A stretch of 64,000 nucleotides of DNA. Source: Flavobacterium sp. 1. GTDB taxonomy: Bacteria > Bacteroidota > Bacteroidia > Flavobacteriales > Flavobacteriaceae. Where the stretch lies: assembly GCF_002797935.1 (NCBI RefSeq), contig NZ_PGER01000001.1, positions 930,001-994,000 on the forward strand. Reading direction: 5' to 3'. Each line of letters starts with the position of its first letter. The stretch's first letter is position 1. Below, piece by piece: positions 1 through 10,000 of the stretch. The position numbers were made by a program, and so were the translations under genes. The notes under the pieces are model-generated. The model was given only the letters and a program-made list of their open reading frames with translations. It was not told where the DNA came from and ran no database searches.

Positions 1-732
1 GATGCAATTTCACAAACAACAGTTGGTGATCCGTTATTCTACTTTTATGGTTTACAAGCAGACGGTATTTATAAAAATCAGGCTGAGGTTGATGCAGTTT
101 TTACAGCCACACCAGGGCAAACAACTGTTAAACCAGGTGATATCAGATTTAAAGATTTGAATGGTGACGGGAATATAACATCTGCAGATAGAACTAAAAT
201 TGGAAATCCTCTTCCAGATTTTACCTATGGTATGAATTTTAGCGCAACCTATAAGCAATTTGATTTTAATTTCTTTATAACAGGTGTTCAGGGGAATGAT
301 ATTTTCAACACCAATCGTTATGATTTAGAAGGTATGGCAAAATTATTTAATGCAGGCACAGCGGTATTAGATAGATCAGTAGTTGTAAACGGAGTGGTAA
401 CAAATCCAAATTCTTCAATTCCTAGACTTAATGGAGCAGGACAAAATACAGCTGTGAGCAGCCGTTTTGTTGAAGACGGATCATATACCAGATTAAAAAA
501 TATAAGTATTGGCTATACATTGCCAAGTGATCTTAGTAAATATTTTTCTAAACTTAGGATATATGCTAGTGGCCAAAATCTCATTACAATAACTGATTAT
601 TCTGGATTAGATCCTGAAATTGGGAATGGAAATGCTGGTATTATTGGAGGTACCAATTATGACAAAGGTATTGATAGAGGTAACTATCCACAGCCAAAAT
701 CAGTATTAATAGGGCTTGAAGTTTCATTTTAA
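1..732 (+). CDS. SusC/RagA-family TonB-linked outer membrane protein, C-terminal part
   Basis: The reading frame is open from the first base, so the gene begins before the window and only 243 C-terminal residues are present. They read as the last beta-strands of a SusC-type barrel: a FKDLNGDGNITSADRTKIG calcium-loop-like segment, a PDFTYGMNFSATYKQFDF strand pair, a SYTRLKNISIGYTLP strand, an RIYASGQNLITITDYSGLDPE stretch typical of the family, and a final strand ending in phenylalanine (LIGLEVSF), as expected for an outer-membrane barrel. SusC proteins import oligomers with TonB energy, capped by a SusD lipoprotein; the susD-like gene follows after 16 bases. The plug and TonB box are outside the window, so the substrate cannot be judged. 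Confidence 0.93.
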   Translation, partial: DAISQTTVGDPLFYFYGLQADGIYKNQAEVDAVFTATPGQTTVKPGDIRFKDLNGDGNITSADRTKIGNPLPDFTYGMNFSATYKQFDFNFFITGVQGNDIFNTNRYDLEGMAKLFNAGTAVLDRSVVVNGVVTNPNSSIPRLNGAGQNTAVSSRFVEDGSYTRLKNISIGYTLPSDLSKYFSKLRIYASGQNLITITDYSGLDPEIGNGNAGIIGGTNYDKGIDRGNYPQPKSVLIGLEVSF

Positions 733-748
733 TAAAATAGAGAAAAAT

Positions 749-2245
749 ATGAAAAATATAAAAAACATAAAATTTATTTTGGGGATATTCACATTAATTT
801 GTATGACAAATTCTTGTTCTGATAAAGATTTAGAATTGACAAATCCTACTACTTTATCTCCTGAAACTTATTTCCAAACTAAGGATCAAGTGGAGTCATC
901 TGTCAATGCGGCATATGCTAATCTGCAGACAACTGCACTTTATACACGCTTGTATTTCTTTGAATTGGATAATATGTCCCACGAGAATGCTGGAAATCCA
1001 CAGTTAGAAGCTGACAAAAAAGAGTTTTTAGAGTTTTCTTTTGATTCGGGCTCTGCCGATATTTCGGACTATTGGACAGTTTGTTATTTGGGAATTAACA
1101 AATCAAATTTTGTAATTTCTAACTCAGACAAAATAAACGCAATCGATAATTCTATTTTGCCACAAGTTTCAAAAGATAAATACATCGGTGAAGCAAAATT
1201 TATGAGAGCATTTTATTATTTTCTTTTGGTTAAGCGTTTTGGCGGCGTGCCTTTGTATGATGCACTTCCTAAAGGAGCAGATGATGTTAGGGCTAGAGCT
1301 ACAGTAGCTGAAGTTTATGATTTAATCGTTTCGGATTTAAAAACTGCAATAACTACTTTATTAAGCAGAACTACCGAACAAAAAGGGAGAGCTACTAAAG
1401 AAGCTGCACAGGCTTTATTAGGGAAAGTTTTGTTATATCAAAAAAAGTATGATGAATCTTTAACTGCACTTAATGCGGTTACTGGATTTTCGCTTGAACC
1501 TGATTTCTATGATAATTTTATTGAAGAAAAAGAACATGGCGTTGAATCTATATTTGAGGTTGAATTTGATGCTAAGTTGGGAACAGGAAATCTATGGGGA
1601 GCAGGAAATGGAGCTCAAGGGGGTAATGAATCTACTTTAAGAGGTCAGGAATATGGTAATTTGAATTGGTATAACGTGTATCCATCAGATAATATTTTAG
1701 ATGAATTTGAAGCTAATGATAAAAGATTTGCAGCAACATTTTATGTTGTAGGCGATAAGTACAATGGTGGCAGTAATACAATGGTAGCCGCCAATTTTGG
1801 ATCTGGTGGCGGAACAAGAAGAGCTGGCTGGAAAAAATATTCAAACTACTATAAGAAAATTGATGAGGCAATCGATTCTGGGATTAATTTTAAAATCATC
1901 AGATATTCTGATATTTTGCTAATGAAAGCGGAGTGTGAAAATCAAAGACCTGGTGGAGTTCAAGCAACAGCTATTGGTTACATTAATCAAGTGCGTCTTA
2001 GAGCAGGATTATTGCCATTAGTGACAACACTTACAAAAGATCAAGTTTTTAAAGCGATTATACACGAACGCAAAGTTGAATTTGCAGGTGAACAAAGCCG
2101 TTTTGATGATATAATCAGATGGGGTAATGCAGCCACGGAATTAGCAGGAACAAAGTTTAAAATAGGTAAAAATGAACTTTGGCCAATTCCTAATAATGAA
2201 ACTGGTAAAAATCCTTTGATTACTGGAAACAATCCTGGTTGGTAA
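749..2245 (+). CDS. SusD/RagB-family nutrient-binding lipoprotein
   Basis: 498 residues from the ATG at 749. An in-frame ATG at 716 would overlap the susC-like gene and spoil the signal peptide, so 749 is preferred. The N-terminus is a lipoprotein signal with Cys23 as the lipidation site (MTNSC). The N-terminal SusD helical region (SPETYFQTKDQVESSVNAAY; YIGEAKFMRAFYYFLLVKRFGGVPL) and the C-terminal SusD region (RYSDILLMKAEC, a VRLRAGL segment, a HERKVEFAGE segment, RFDDIIRWG, ending ELWPIPNNE then NPGW) are both clear. Family role: surface lid over the SusC barrel that captures glycans or other oligomers. It is probably co-transcribed with the upstream susC-like gene and followed by a strong hairpin. 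Substrate is unknown; no glycoside hydrolase lies beside it. Confidence 0.94.
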   Translation: MKNIKNIKFILGIFTLICMTNSCSDKDLELTNPTTLSPETYFQTKDQVESSVNAAYANLQTTALYTRLYFFELDNMSHENAGNPQLEADKKEFLEFSFDSGSADISDYWTVCYLGINKSNFVISNSDKINAIDNSILPQVSKDKYIGEAKFMRAFYYFLLVKRFGGVPLYDALPKGADDVRARATVAEVYDLIVSDLKTAITTLLSRTTEQKGRATKEAAQALLGKVLLYQKKYDESLTALNAVTGFSLEPDFYDNFIEEKEHGVESIFEVEFDAKLGTGNLWGAGNGAQGGNESTLRGQEYGNLNWYNVYPSDNILDEFEANDKRFAATFYVVGDKYNGGSNTMVAANFGSGGGTRRAGWKKYSNYYKKIDEAIDSGINFKIIRYSDILLMKAECENQRPGGVQATAIGYINQVRLRAGLLPLVTTLTKDQVFKAIIHERKVEFAGEQSRFDDIIRWGNAATELAGTKFKIGKNELWPIPNNETGKNPLITGNNPGW

Positions 2246-2293
2246 TTTTTAGTTTTGTTAAAATTGAGTTAGGTTAAGTTAGTTTTGTAATTG

Positions 2294-2320
2294 AACAGCG
2301 TATGCAAATACGCTGTTTTT
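2294..2320 (+). terminator. Rho-independent terminator after the susCD pair
   Basis: A perfect 10-bp stem (AACAGCGTAT / ATACGCTGTT) with a GCAA loop runs straight into a T-tract. It lies about 50 bases after the susD-like stop and separates susCD from the following genes. Confidence 0.88.
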
Positions 2321-2533
2321 TACTGATAAATTAGAAAGTAAGTTATTTTAATTTCTTAAAGCGGTTTATAGTTTATGAATTTAAAAATAGGCTTTACAAT
2401 TCTTTCTAATCTTCCTTCTCTAATATTTACTTACTGCAAAGATTTAAAGTTATAGTTAAGCAGTCTTTTTGCTTACCGTTAAATAATGCATTATTCCTTT
2501 TAATTCAAAAATAAAATCATAGTCAAAAAAAAC

Positions 2534-3082
2534 TTGAAACACCTAAAAAAAATAGCAGTCTTTTTTTTACTCCTGACATTCTTCTACAATGTTTTGGGGG
2601 TATATGTGCTGTTTAATGCTCAGAAAGAGCAAACATGGGTAGCATCTATGGAAAATGCTGATGATTCAAGATTTCAAATAATAAAACTGGATATTAATCC
2701 ATACGCATATATTGTAGATTCTGGCTTTGAAGAAGTCAATGAAAACATAATAATCAATCACACTGTATATCATGTTTTTAAAAACAGAATACAAAATAAT
2801 GTTTTAAAGTTATACTGTTTAAAAAACACTCATCAGGCTGCAGTAAATAAAAAATTAAGAGACCTTGTGGATAATCAGTTAATTGATACGAATTCAAATA
2901 AAGAAAATCCAACAAAAAAACTTTTAAAATCATTTGAAAAAGATTACATCTCAAATGATACAGCTGTTTATGAATTCAACTCTGAATTTATTCCTGATTC
3001 AATATCATTTTCGTTTGTTCTTAAAGACGATTTATTAGATGGGTTTTTTACAACTCATTACCCTCCTCCAAATGTGGCTTAG
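2534..3082 (+). CDS. Small membrane-anchored protein of unknown function with C-terminal PPP motif
   Basis: 182 residues. The best start is TTG at 2534: it gives KHLKK followed by a hydrophobic segment (residues about 7-28), a signal anchor or signal peptide that the first in-frame ATG, near residue 39, would lose. The rest is polar, Lys/Asn/Asp-rich, with no recognisable catalytic motif. The protein ends THYPPPNVA. Short exported Bacteroidota proteins ending in a proline triplet are often found beside TonB-dependent receptor or metal genes (the HYC_CC_PP type), but the Cys/His motif of that group is absent here, so the link is weak. A terminator separates it from susD; the next gene starts 178 bases downstream. 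The low-G+C codon use matches the flanking genes. Confidence 0.7.
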   Translation: MKHLKKIAVFFLLLTFFYNVLGVYVLFNAQKEQTWVASMENADDSRFQIIKLDINPYAYIVDSGFEEVNENIIINHTVYHVFKNRIQNNVLKLYCLKNTHQAAVNKKLRDLVDNQLIDTNSNKENPTKKLLKSFEKDYISNDTAVYEFNSEFIPDSISFSFVLKDDLLDGFFTTHYPPPNVA

Positions 3083-3260
3083 ATATTTTTTATGTTTCTG
3101 AAAATTATTATGATTAAACCATCATAATGTGCATTAAAAGGCTTTTGCATTTGCAATTGCATGACTTTTTCTGTACACGATTTCCTAAAACTTTTTTCAA
3201 TTATGAACTGTAATTGAAAACTAAATCATCTATTAATAAACCATATTTAAAATTATCAAA

Positions 3261-4742
3261 ATGAAGAATTCTTTTTCTTACTATATAATTGTCCTGCTAA
3301 TTGTATTCTCTTCTAATTTATACTCTTTTAATGTAGGAAAAAATCCAAAGATAGCCCCAGAACCATTGGGAAAAGATAATATAGCCTATAAATGGAGCCA
3401 AATGGCACTACAGGCAACTGCAAATGATACCGATAAATTCAGACCAAGACCCACGGTAACTTCACGTCTTTTAGGTCTTACTTTTGTTGCCATTTTTGAT
3501 GCATGGAGCCGTTATGATCAGGCTGCTATTCCAGTATATTTAAATGACACAGCAAGAAGGCCAGATAACGAACAAACCCTCAAAAATAAAGAAATAGCAA
3601 TAAGTTATGCTGCCTATAATGCATTGTGTGAGTATTTTTATTCAGACAAAGAACTGTTTGCGTCCTTTATGGTCGAATTAGGAATGGATCCAAACAATAA
3701 GTCATTAGACCCAAAAACACCAGCCGGAATTGGAAATTTAGCGGCAAAAGCAGTAATTGAAGCCAGAAGGCATGATGGATCAAATCAATATGGTGACGAA
3801 AATGGTTCAAATGGAACTCCCTATTTTAATTATGTTAATTACAAACCAGTCAACTCTCCAGATGAAATGGTGGATATTAACCGCTGGCAGCCAAAATACT
3901 TTTCTGATGGCAAAGGAGGGAAATTTTCGCCAAACTGTCTGACTCCTTTTTGGAACAAAGTAAAGCCAGTGGGAATGCTGTCAGGAGATCAATTTCGTCC
4001 AGTTCCGCCGCCTTTAGTTGGCTCAGAACAGCTTAAAAATGAAGTGAAAGAAGTTATTGACCTGCAAAATAATCTTACCAATGAACAAAAGGCATTAGTA
4101 GAATTTATGCGCGATGGACCAAAATCAGTACAACAGGCAGGACACTGGTTAAAATTTGCCCAAGTTGTTTCAATACGTGATAATCATTCTTTGGATCAAG
4201 ATGTAAAAATGTATTTTTTGAATCAGGTAACGGCTATGGATTGTTTTATAGCTTGCTGGGATGCAAAAATGTTTTATGACTATGCCCGTCCCTATGCTCT
4301 GGTTCATTATTATTTTAAAGACCAGACTATAAAAGCTTGGGGAGGTCCTGATGCTGGATACAAGGAAATGAAGGGACAGGAATGGAGACCTTATTCACCA
4401 GATACTTTTTTATGTCCGCCTTTTCCAGGGTATGTTTCCGGACACAGCACCATAAGCGGCGGTTGTGCCGAGGCATTAAAATTATGGACTGGCAGTGATA
4501 CTTTTGGAGATTCTGCAACTTGTATTCCAGGAGCAATGACGGAGCCAAACAACATTGGATCCCCAGTTGTTCTAAAATTCCCCACATTTACCGAAACAGC
4601 TGAGATGGCAGGAATTTCAAGAGTAATGGGAGGCTATCATATTCAGGCTGATAATCTCGAAGGTCTAAAACTTGGCAGAAATGTGGCTCATGAGGTTTGG
4701 AAGTTTTATAATATGCATATTGGAAATAAAATAATTGATTAA
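3261..4742 (+). CDS. Exported vanadium-dependent haloperoxidase / PAP2-superfamily protein
   Basis: 493 residues with an N-terminal signal peptide (hydrophobic residues about 8-21). The three parts of the vanadate/phosphate pocket of the PAP2/haloperoxidase superfamily are visible: YARPYALVHY (Arg343, Pro344), PFPGYVSGHSTISGG (His395, the acid-base residue in the GHS motif) and SRVMGGYHIQADNLEG (Arg454, His460, the vanadate/phosphate-ligating His position). The length and helical N-terminal half (KWSQMALQA, a LLGLTFVAIFDAW segment) fit bacterial vanadium haloperoxidases rather than small PAP2 phosphatases. Known members oxidise iodide or bromide with hydrogen peroxide, others are phosphatases; sequence alone does not decide. 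It precedes two UnbV/FG-GAP genes by 59 bases and is probably co-transcribed with them. A second, distinct member lies at 13439. Confidence 0.85.
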   Translation: MKNSFSYYIIVLLIVFSSNLYSFNVGKNPKIAPEPLGKDNIAYKWSQMALQATANDTDKFRPRPTVTSRLLGLTFVAIFDAWSRYDQAAIPVYLNDTARRPDNEQTLKNKEIAISYAAYNALCEYFYSDKELFASFMVELGMDPNNKSLDPKTPAGIGNLAAKAVIEARRHDGSNQYGDENGSNGTPYFNYVNYKPVNSPDEMVDINRWQPKYFSDGKGGKFSPNCLTPFWNKVKPVGMLSGDQFRPVPPPLVGSEQLKNEVKEVIDLQNNLTNEQKALVEFMRDGPKSVQQAGHWLKFAQVVSIRDNHSLDQDVKMYFLNQVTAMDCFIACWDAKMFYDYARPYALVHYYFKDQTIKAWGGPDAGYKEMKGQEWRPYSPDTFLCPPFPGYVSGHSTISGGCAEALKLWTGSDTFGDSATCIPGAMTEPNNIGSPVVLKFPTFTETAEMAGISRVMGGYHIQADNLEGLKLGRNVAHEVWKFYNMHIGNKIID

Positions 4743-4801
4743 AAGGAAGCCTTTATTTTAAGAAAAAAAGAAATTTCGTTTTAAGCTAAAAAATTGAAAA
4801 T

Positions 4802-7009
4802 ATGAAAATAAAACAGTTATTGCTATTGCCCATAGCTTCCTTTTTGATGCAGTCTTGTGACTATTTTTCTAATCCAAATGACAAAATGGTTAAGGTATTA
4901 GAAACCAGAAGCAAAATGTATGATGTAAAAGACAATGTTTTTTCTCCAAAAGCAGAAATTGTTTTTTATGATTCAATTATTTCAAACTCAGCATACGGAC
5001 ATTTTAAATTGCTGTATGAACTTAAGAAAGGAGAAAGTCTGCTGAAATTAGGAAATGAATATGATGCCGTAAAAATATTTGAGGCGATGTCAAATTCACC
5101 AATAGTAAACGGATCTGAAAAATTTGAGATTTCCAAAAAATTAGCAATAGCCTATATGCGGCTTGGGGAACGTCAAAACTGCCTGAAATCACATACGGCA
5201 GAATCGTGTATTATGCCTATAATCAAAGAGGGGATTCATGAAAAACAATTGGGTTCACAAAAGGCTATAGCAGTTTATGAAATGTTATTGACCAATGATC
5301 CTTCAGATTATGAATCACGATGGCTGCTCAATATCGCTTACATGACTTTGGGAGGTTATCCGTCAAAGGTGCCAAGCCAATGGCTGATACCAAATCTGGA
5401 TAAAGATAATTCAGGATACTCCATAAAACCATTTGTTGATATAGCTTCAAATTTGGGAATAGTGAAAAAAAACATGGCCGGAGGTGTTATTCTGGATGAT
5501 TTCAATAATGATGATTATTTAGATATTATGACTTCTGACTGGAGTTTGGACGGGGTTATGCACTATTATCAAAATAATAAAAAAGGAGGATTTACAGATT
5601 TATCTAAACAATCAGAGATAGGCCGATTCAAAGGAGGACTAAATATGATTCAGGCTGATTATGATAATGACGGAGATATAGATTTATTTGTTTTGAGAGG
5701 TGCATGGATGAATGTATACGGAATACAGCCCAATTCATTACTGAGAAACAATGGAGACGGCACTTTTACCGATGTAACTGTAAAAAGCGGTTTGTACTCA
5801 GAGTTACCAACCCAAGCTGGGACTTGGAATGATTTTAATAATGATGGTTATTTGGATTTGTTTATAGGAAATGAATCGAGACCGCAGGATAATTTTCCCT
5901 GCGAATTATATTTAAACAATCAGGACGGAACATTTACAAATGTAGCCAAAAAAGCAAATTGTGAAATAGTCACTTTTGTAAAAGGAGTAACTTCTAGTGA
6001 TTATGACAATGACGGGAGAATTGATTTGTTTTTGTCCGGTATGAATAACCGAAAAACATTATTAAAGAATATGGGATCCAAAAACGGCATTCCTCAATTT
6101 GTGGATGTAACTGAAAAAGCAGGGTTGTCAAAACTTAATGTCATGACTTTTCCAACATGGTTCTGGGATTATGATAATGATGGCTGGCAGGATCTTTTTG
6201 TCTGCGGTTATCAGTTTGAAGGATCAATTGCCGGGACAGTTGCGAGAGAAGCATTAAATATTCCGAACGAAGGCAGTAAAATGTATTTGTATCATAATAA
6301 TCACAATGGGACTTTTTCGGATGTTTCAAAAGCTGCAGGACTTGATAAGAGTGTGTTTGCAATGGGTTCAAATTTTGGAGATATTGATAATGACGGTTTT
6401 TTGGATATGTATCTTGGTACAGGAAATCCCGACTATAAATCGCTTATTCCTAATAAATTATATCGGAATATGGGAAATGGAAAATTTGCCGATGTTACAG
6501 TTTCCGGCAGAGTAGGAAATCTGCAGAAAGGTCATGCTGTTGGTTTTAGTGATATGGACAATGATGGAGATTCCGATATTTTCATAGAAGTCGGCGGTGC
6601 TTACATTGGTGATTCTTATACGAACTCCTTTTATCTTAATCCTGGTCAAAACACAAACCGCTGGATCAGTATTCAATTGGAAGGCACTGATACTAACAGA
6701 TCGGCAATAGGCACAAGAATTAAGCTAAGTTTCAAAGAAAAAGGCGTTTTCAGAAATGTTTATCTTGAAGTAAACTCGGGAGGAAGCTTTGGTTCATCGG
6801 CTTTGAGAAAAGAAATAGGGGTTGGGCAGGCAGCGATGATTGACCAAATTGAAATCACTTGGGCGAAAAGCCATAAAAAACAATTTTTTAAAAATGTAAA
6901 ACCCAATCAGTTCATAAAAATAAAAGAAGGGGACGAAGAATTTTTGAAAACGGATATTAAAAAGATTGTTTTCCCGACTGCGAAAATGAAATCTGCAATT
7001 TGTATTTAA
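4802..7009 (+). CDS. FG-GAP/VCBS beta-propeller lipoprotein with ASPIC/UnbV domain and TPR-like N-terminus
   Basis: 735 residues. A lipoprotein signal ends at Cys19 (LMQSC). Residues about 60-200 look like a TPR-type helical region (ELKKGESLLKLGNEYDAVKI; AYMTLGG). Seven calcium-loop repeats of the DxDxDGxxD kind follow (DDFNNDDYLDI, DYDNDGDIDLF, DFNNDGYLDLF, DYDNDGRIDLF, DYDNDGWQDLF, DIDNDGFLDMY, DMDNDGDSDIF), consistent with a seven-bladed propeller. The C-terminal part (NRSAIGTRIKL, a GGSFGSSALRKEIGVG segment, IDQIEITWAKSHKKQFF) is an ASPIC/UnbV domain as in CRTAC1-like proteins. Role unknown: probably cell-surface protein or ligand binding. It sits in a likely operon between the haloperoxidase-like gene and a larger paralogue, 23 bases from the latter's preferred start. 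Confidence 0.9.
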   Translation: MKIKQLLLLPIASFLMQSCDYFSNPNDKMVKVLETRSKMYDVKDNVFSPKAEIVFYDSIISNSAYGHFKLLYELKKGESLLKLGNEYDAVKIFEAMSNSPIVNGSEKFEISKKLAIAYMRLGERQNCLKSHTAESCIMPIIKEGIHEKQLGSQKAIAVYEMLLTNDPSDYESRWLLNIAYMTLGGYPSKVPSQWLIPNLDKDNSGYSIKPFVDIASNLGIVKKNMAGGVILDDFNNDDYLDIMTSDWSLDGVMHYYQNNKKGGFTDLSKQSEIGRFKGGLNMIQADYDNDGDIDLFVLRGAWMNVYGIQPNSLLRNNGDGTFTDVTVKSGLYSELPTQAGTWNDFNNDGYLDLFIGNESRPQDNFPCELYLNNQDGTFTNVAKKANCEIVTFVKGVTSSDYDNDGRIDLFLSGMNNRKTLLKNMGSKNGIPQFVDVTEKAGLSKLNVMTFPTWFWDYDNDGWQDLFVCGYQFEGSIAGTVAREALNIPNEGSKMYLYHNNHNGTFSDVSKAAGLDKSVFAMGSNFGDIDNDGFLDMYLGTGNPDYKSLIPNKLYRNMGNGKFADVTVSGRVGNLQKGHAVGFSDMDNDGDSDIFIEVGGAYIGDSYTNSFYLNPGQNTNRWISIQLEGTDTNRSAIGTRIKLSFKEKGVFRNVYLEVNSGGSFGSSALRKEIGVGQAAMIDQIEITWAKSHKKQFFKNVKPNQFIKIKEGDEEFLKTDIKKIVFPTAKMKSAICI

Positions 7010-7032
7010 AGAAATTTATTAAAATCTTAAAA

Positions 7033-10000
7033 ATGAAAATTAGAAAAATAAAGACTGTTTTTTTTAGCATTGCATGCTTATTATTGCTTGTTAAATGCTC
7101 CACAAAAGAATCAGAAAAAAAGATATTTACTGCCTTAGAACCTTCAGACACTGGAATTGATTTTAGCAACAATCTGAAAGAAAACGATTCTCTGAATTAT
7201 TTTACCTATTCCTACATTTATATGGGCGGGGGCGTTGCTGCCGGAGATATTAATAATGATGGATTGACAGACATTTTTTTTACAGGAAACCAAGTATCTA
7301 ATAAACTGTATTTAAACAAAGGAAATCTTAAGTTTGAAGATGTTACTAAAAAAGCAAAAGTGGGAGGTGATTCCAGATGGTACACCGGAGTTACGATGGC
7401 CGATGTTAACGGGGATGGTTTTCTAGATATTTATTGCAGTGTGGGAGGAAAATTTGGACCTCGAAACAATGAATTGTACATCAATAATGGTAATGGCACT
7501 TTTACTGAAAGAGCCAAAGAATACGGTATAGATGATGCAGGAAACAGTGTACAAGGCACTTTTTTTGATTATGATAAGGATGGAGATTTAGATTTATTCG
7601 TAGCCAATTATCCGCCTACTAAATTTAATATCCCAACATTTGTTTATGTACAGCTGATGCGGAATGTGAAAGATGATGAATCTGGGCATTTGTACAGAAA
7701 TGACGGAAATCATTTTACCAATGTGACCAATGAAGCTGGAGTAAGAGCATACGGTTTGTCATTAAGCGCCACCATCGGGGATTTAAATAATGATGCCTGG
7801 CCAGATATTTATGTGTCCAATGATTTCAATTCTCCTGATTTTATGTACATAAATAATCATGACGGCACTTTTAAAGAAGTAATAAAAAATGCTACCAATC
7901 ATACTTCTTTTTATGGAATGGGTGTGGATATCTCCGACTTTAACAACGACGGTTATTTAGATATTTTTCAGGTGGATATGGATGCCAAAGACAACCGCCG
8001 TAAAAAAGCAAATATGTCGAGTATGAATCCGCAGTTATATTGGGATATAGCCGATGCTGGTTTTCAATTTCAGTACATGCACAATTGTATGCAGATGAAC
8101 ACAGGAATTGTTGAAAACGGTATTCCGCAATTTGAAAATGTTTCGCGCATTACCGGAACTTCTTCAACAGACTGGAGCTGGGGACCTTTGTTTGCTGATT
8201 TTGACAATGACGGCAAAAAGGATTTGTTCGTTACCAATGGAACTAGAAGAGAAATAAATAATAACGATTTCTTTCACAGCATCGAAAGACAAAATTTGAA
8301 ACCCAAAGATTTGCTCAGAGTCGCATTAGAAATACCCAGCGAAAAAATCGACAATTTTATGTTTCAAAATAAAGGGAACTTTAAATTTGAACAGGTAAAT
8401 AAAAAATGGGGAATTGAGTTCAAAGGGTTTTCAAATGGAGTAGCTTATGCCGATTTGGACAATGACGGAGATTTAGAAATTATCACAAATAATATAGATG
8501 ATTATGCCTCTGTTTTTGAAAATACCAGTTCCGAAACCAATAATTATTTGACGGTAAAATTCAAAGGAAGTTCAAAAAACAGTCAGGGATTAGGAAATCG
8601 TGTGTATATAAAAACAAAAGGCGATGTTCAAATGCAGGAACTTACTTTGACACGCGGATTTCAATCATCGGTAGCTCCAGAACTGCATTTTGGAGTGAAC
8701 AAATTAAAAACAATTGATGAAGTAAAAGTGGTTTGGACGAATGGAAAAATTCAGAAATTGTTTAATGTAAAAGCAAATCAAACACTAACATTCAAAGATC
8801 AGGATGCTAAAGAAGAAATAGAAAAAATAGCTGTTTCAAAACCAATATTTACTATAGTAACATCCGTTTTTCCAGTTTTTAAACACGAAGAAAATAAATA
8901 TGATGATTTTAAAGATCAAGTTTTATTACCGCACAAAATGTCCACTTTTGGTCCGCCGATTGCTGTCGGCGATGTCAACAAAGACGGATTAGAGGATTAC
9001 TTTATTGGCGGATCATCCACTTTTGCTGGAAAATTGTTTTTGCAGACAGCTAATGGATTCGTAGAGAAAAAAACGGAAGCTTTTGAGGCTGATAAAAAAT
9101 GCGAGGATGCCGGTGCAGTAATTTTTGACGCTGATAATGACGGAGACAACGATTTATATGTTGTAAGCGGCGGATATGAATTTTTATTAAATGATTCCGC
9201 ATTGCAAGACAGGCTGTATCTCAATAATGGTAAAGGTGATTTTACAAAAGCACCTAAAGAAGCGCTTCCTGTAATGCTAACCAGCGGTTCCAAAGCATAT
9301 CCTGTTGATTATGACAAAGACGGCAAACAAGATATTTTAGTACTTGGCAGGCAAGTACCAGGACAATATCCTTCGCCTGCAAACACTTATCTATTGCATA
9401 ATACAAGTACGTCTGGTCACGCGCAATTTGAATTTTCAAAAAATGCTCCTAAAGAATTTAAAAATCTTGGAATGGCAACCAGTGCCGTTATAACAGATTA
9501 TAATAATGATACTTTTCCCGATATTATTATTGTAGGGGAGTGGATGCCAATCCATGTTTTCGAGAATGTAAAAAATGGATTCAAAGAAGTGTCTAATAAT
9601 TTAGGCTTGACAATTGATACTACAGGCTGGTGGTGGAGTATTCAGCAGGGTGATTTTGATAAGGATGGCGACATGGATTATATCGTTGGAAATAATGGAC
9701 TTAATTATAAATACAAAGCCACACCAGATGAGACTTTTGATATTTTTGTTAAAGATTTTGACAATGATAAACATAAAGATATTGTATTGAGCTATTACAA
9801 TGACGGCAAACAATATCCTGTACGCGGCCGTGGCTGTTCTTCACAGCAAATTCCAAGCATAAAGAAAAAATTCAAAAATTATGAGAGTTTTTCTGAAGCA
9901 ACATTAGTCGATGTATATACCGAGAAATCACTAAAGGAGGCTTTGCATTATAAAGTGAAATCATTCGCGAGTGTATATTTAGAAAATAAAAACGGAAAAT

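Noticed and set aside
3107..3128. 8-bp hairpin ATTATGAT / ATCATAAT after the small unknown gene
   Set aside because: No T-tract and weak AT pairing; not enough to call a terminator.
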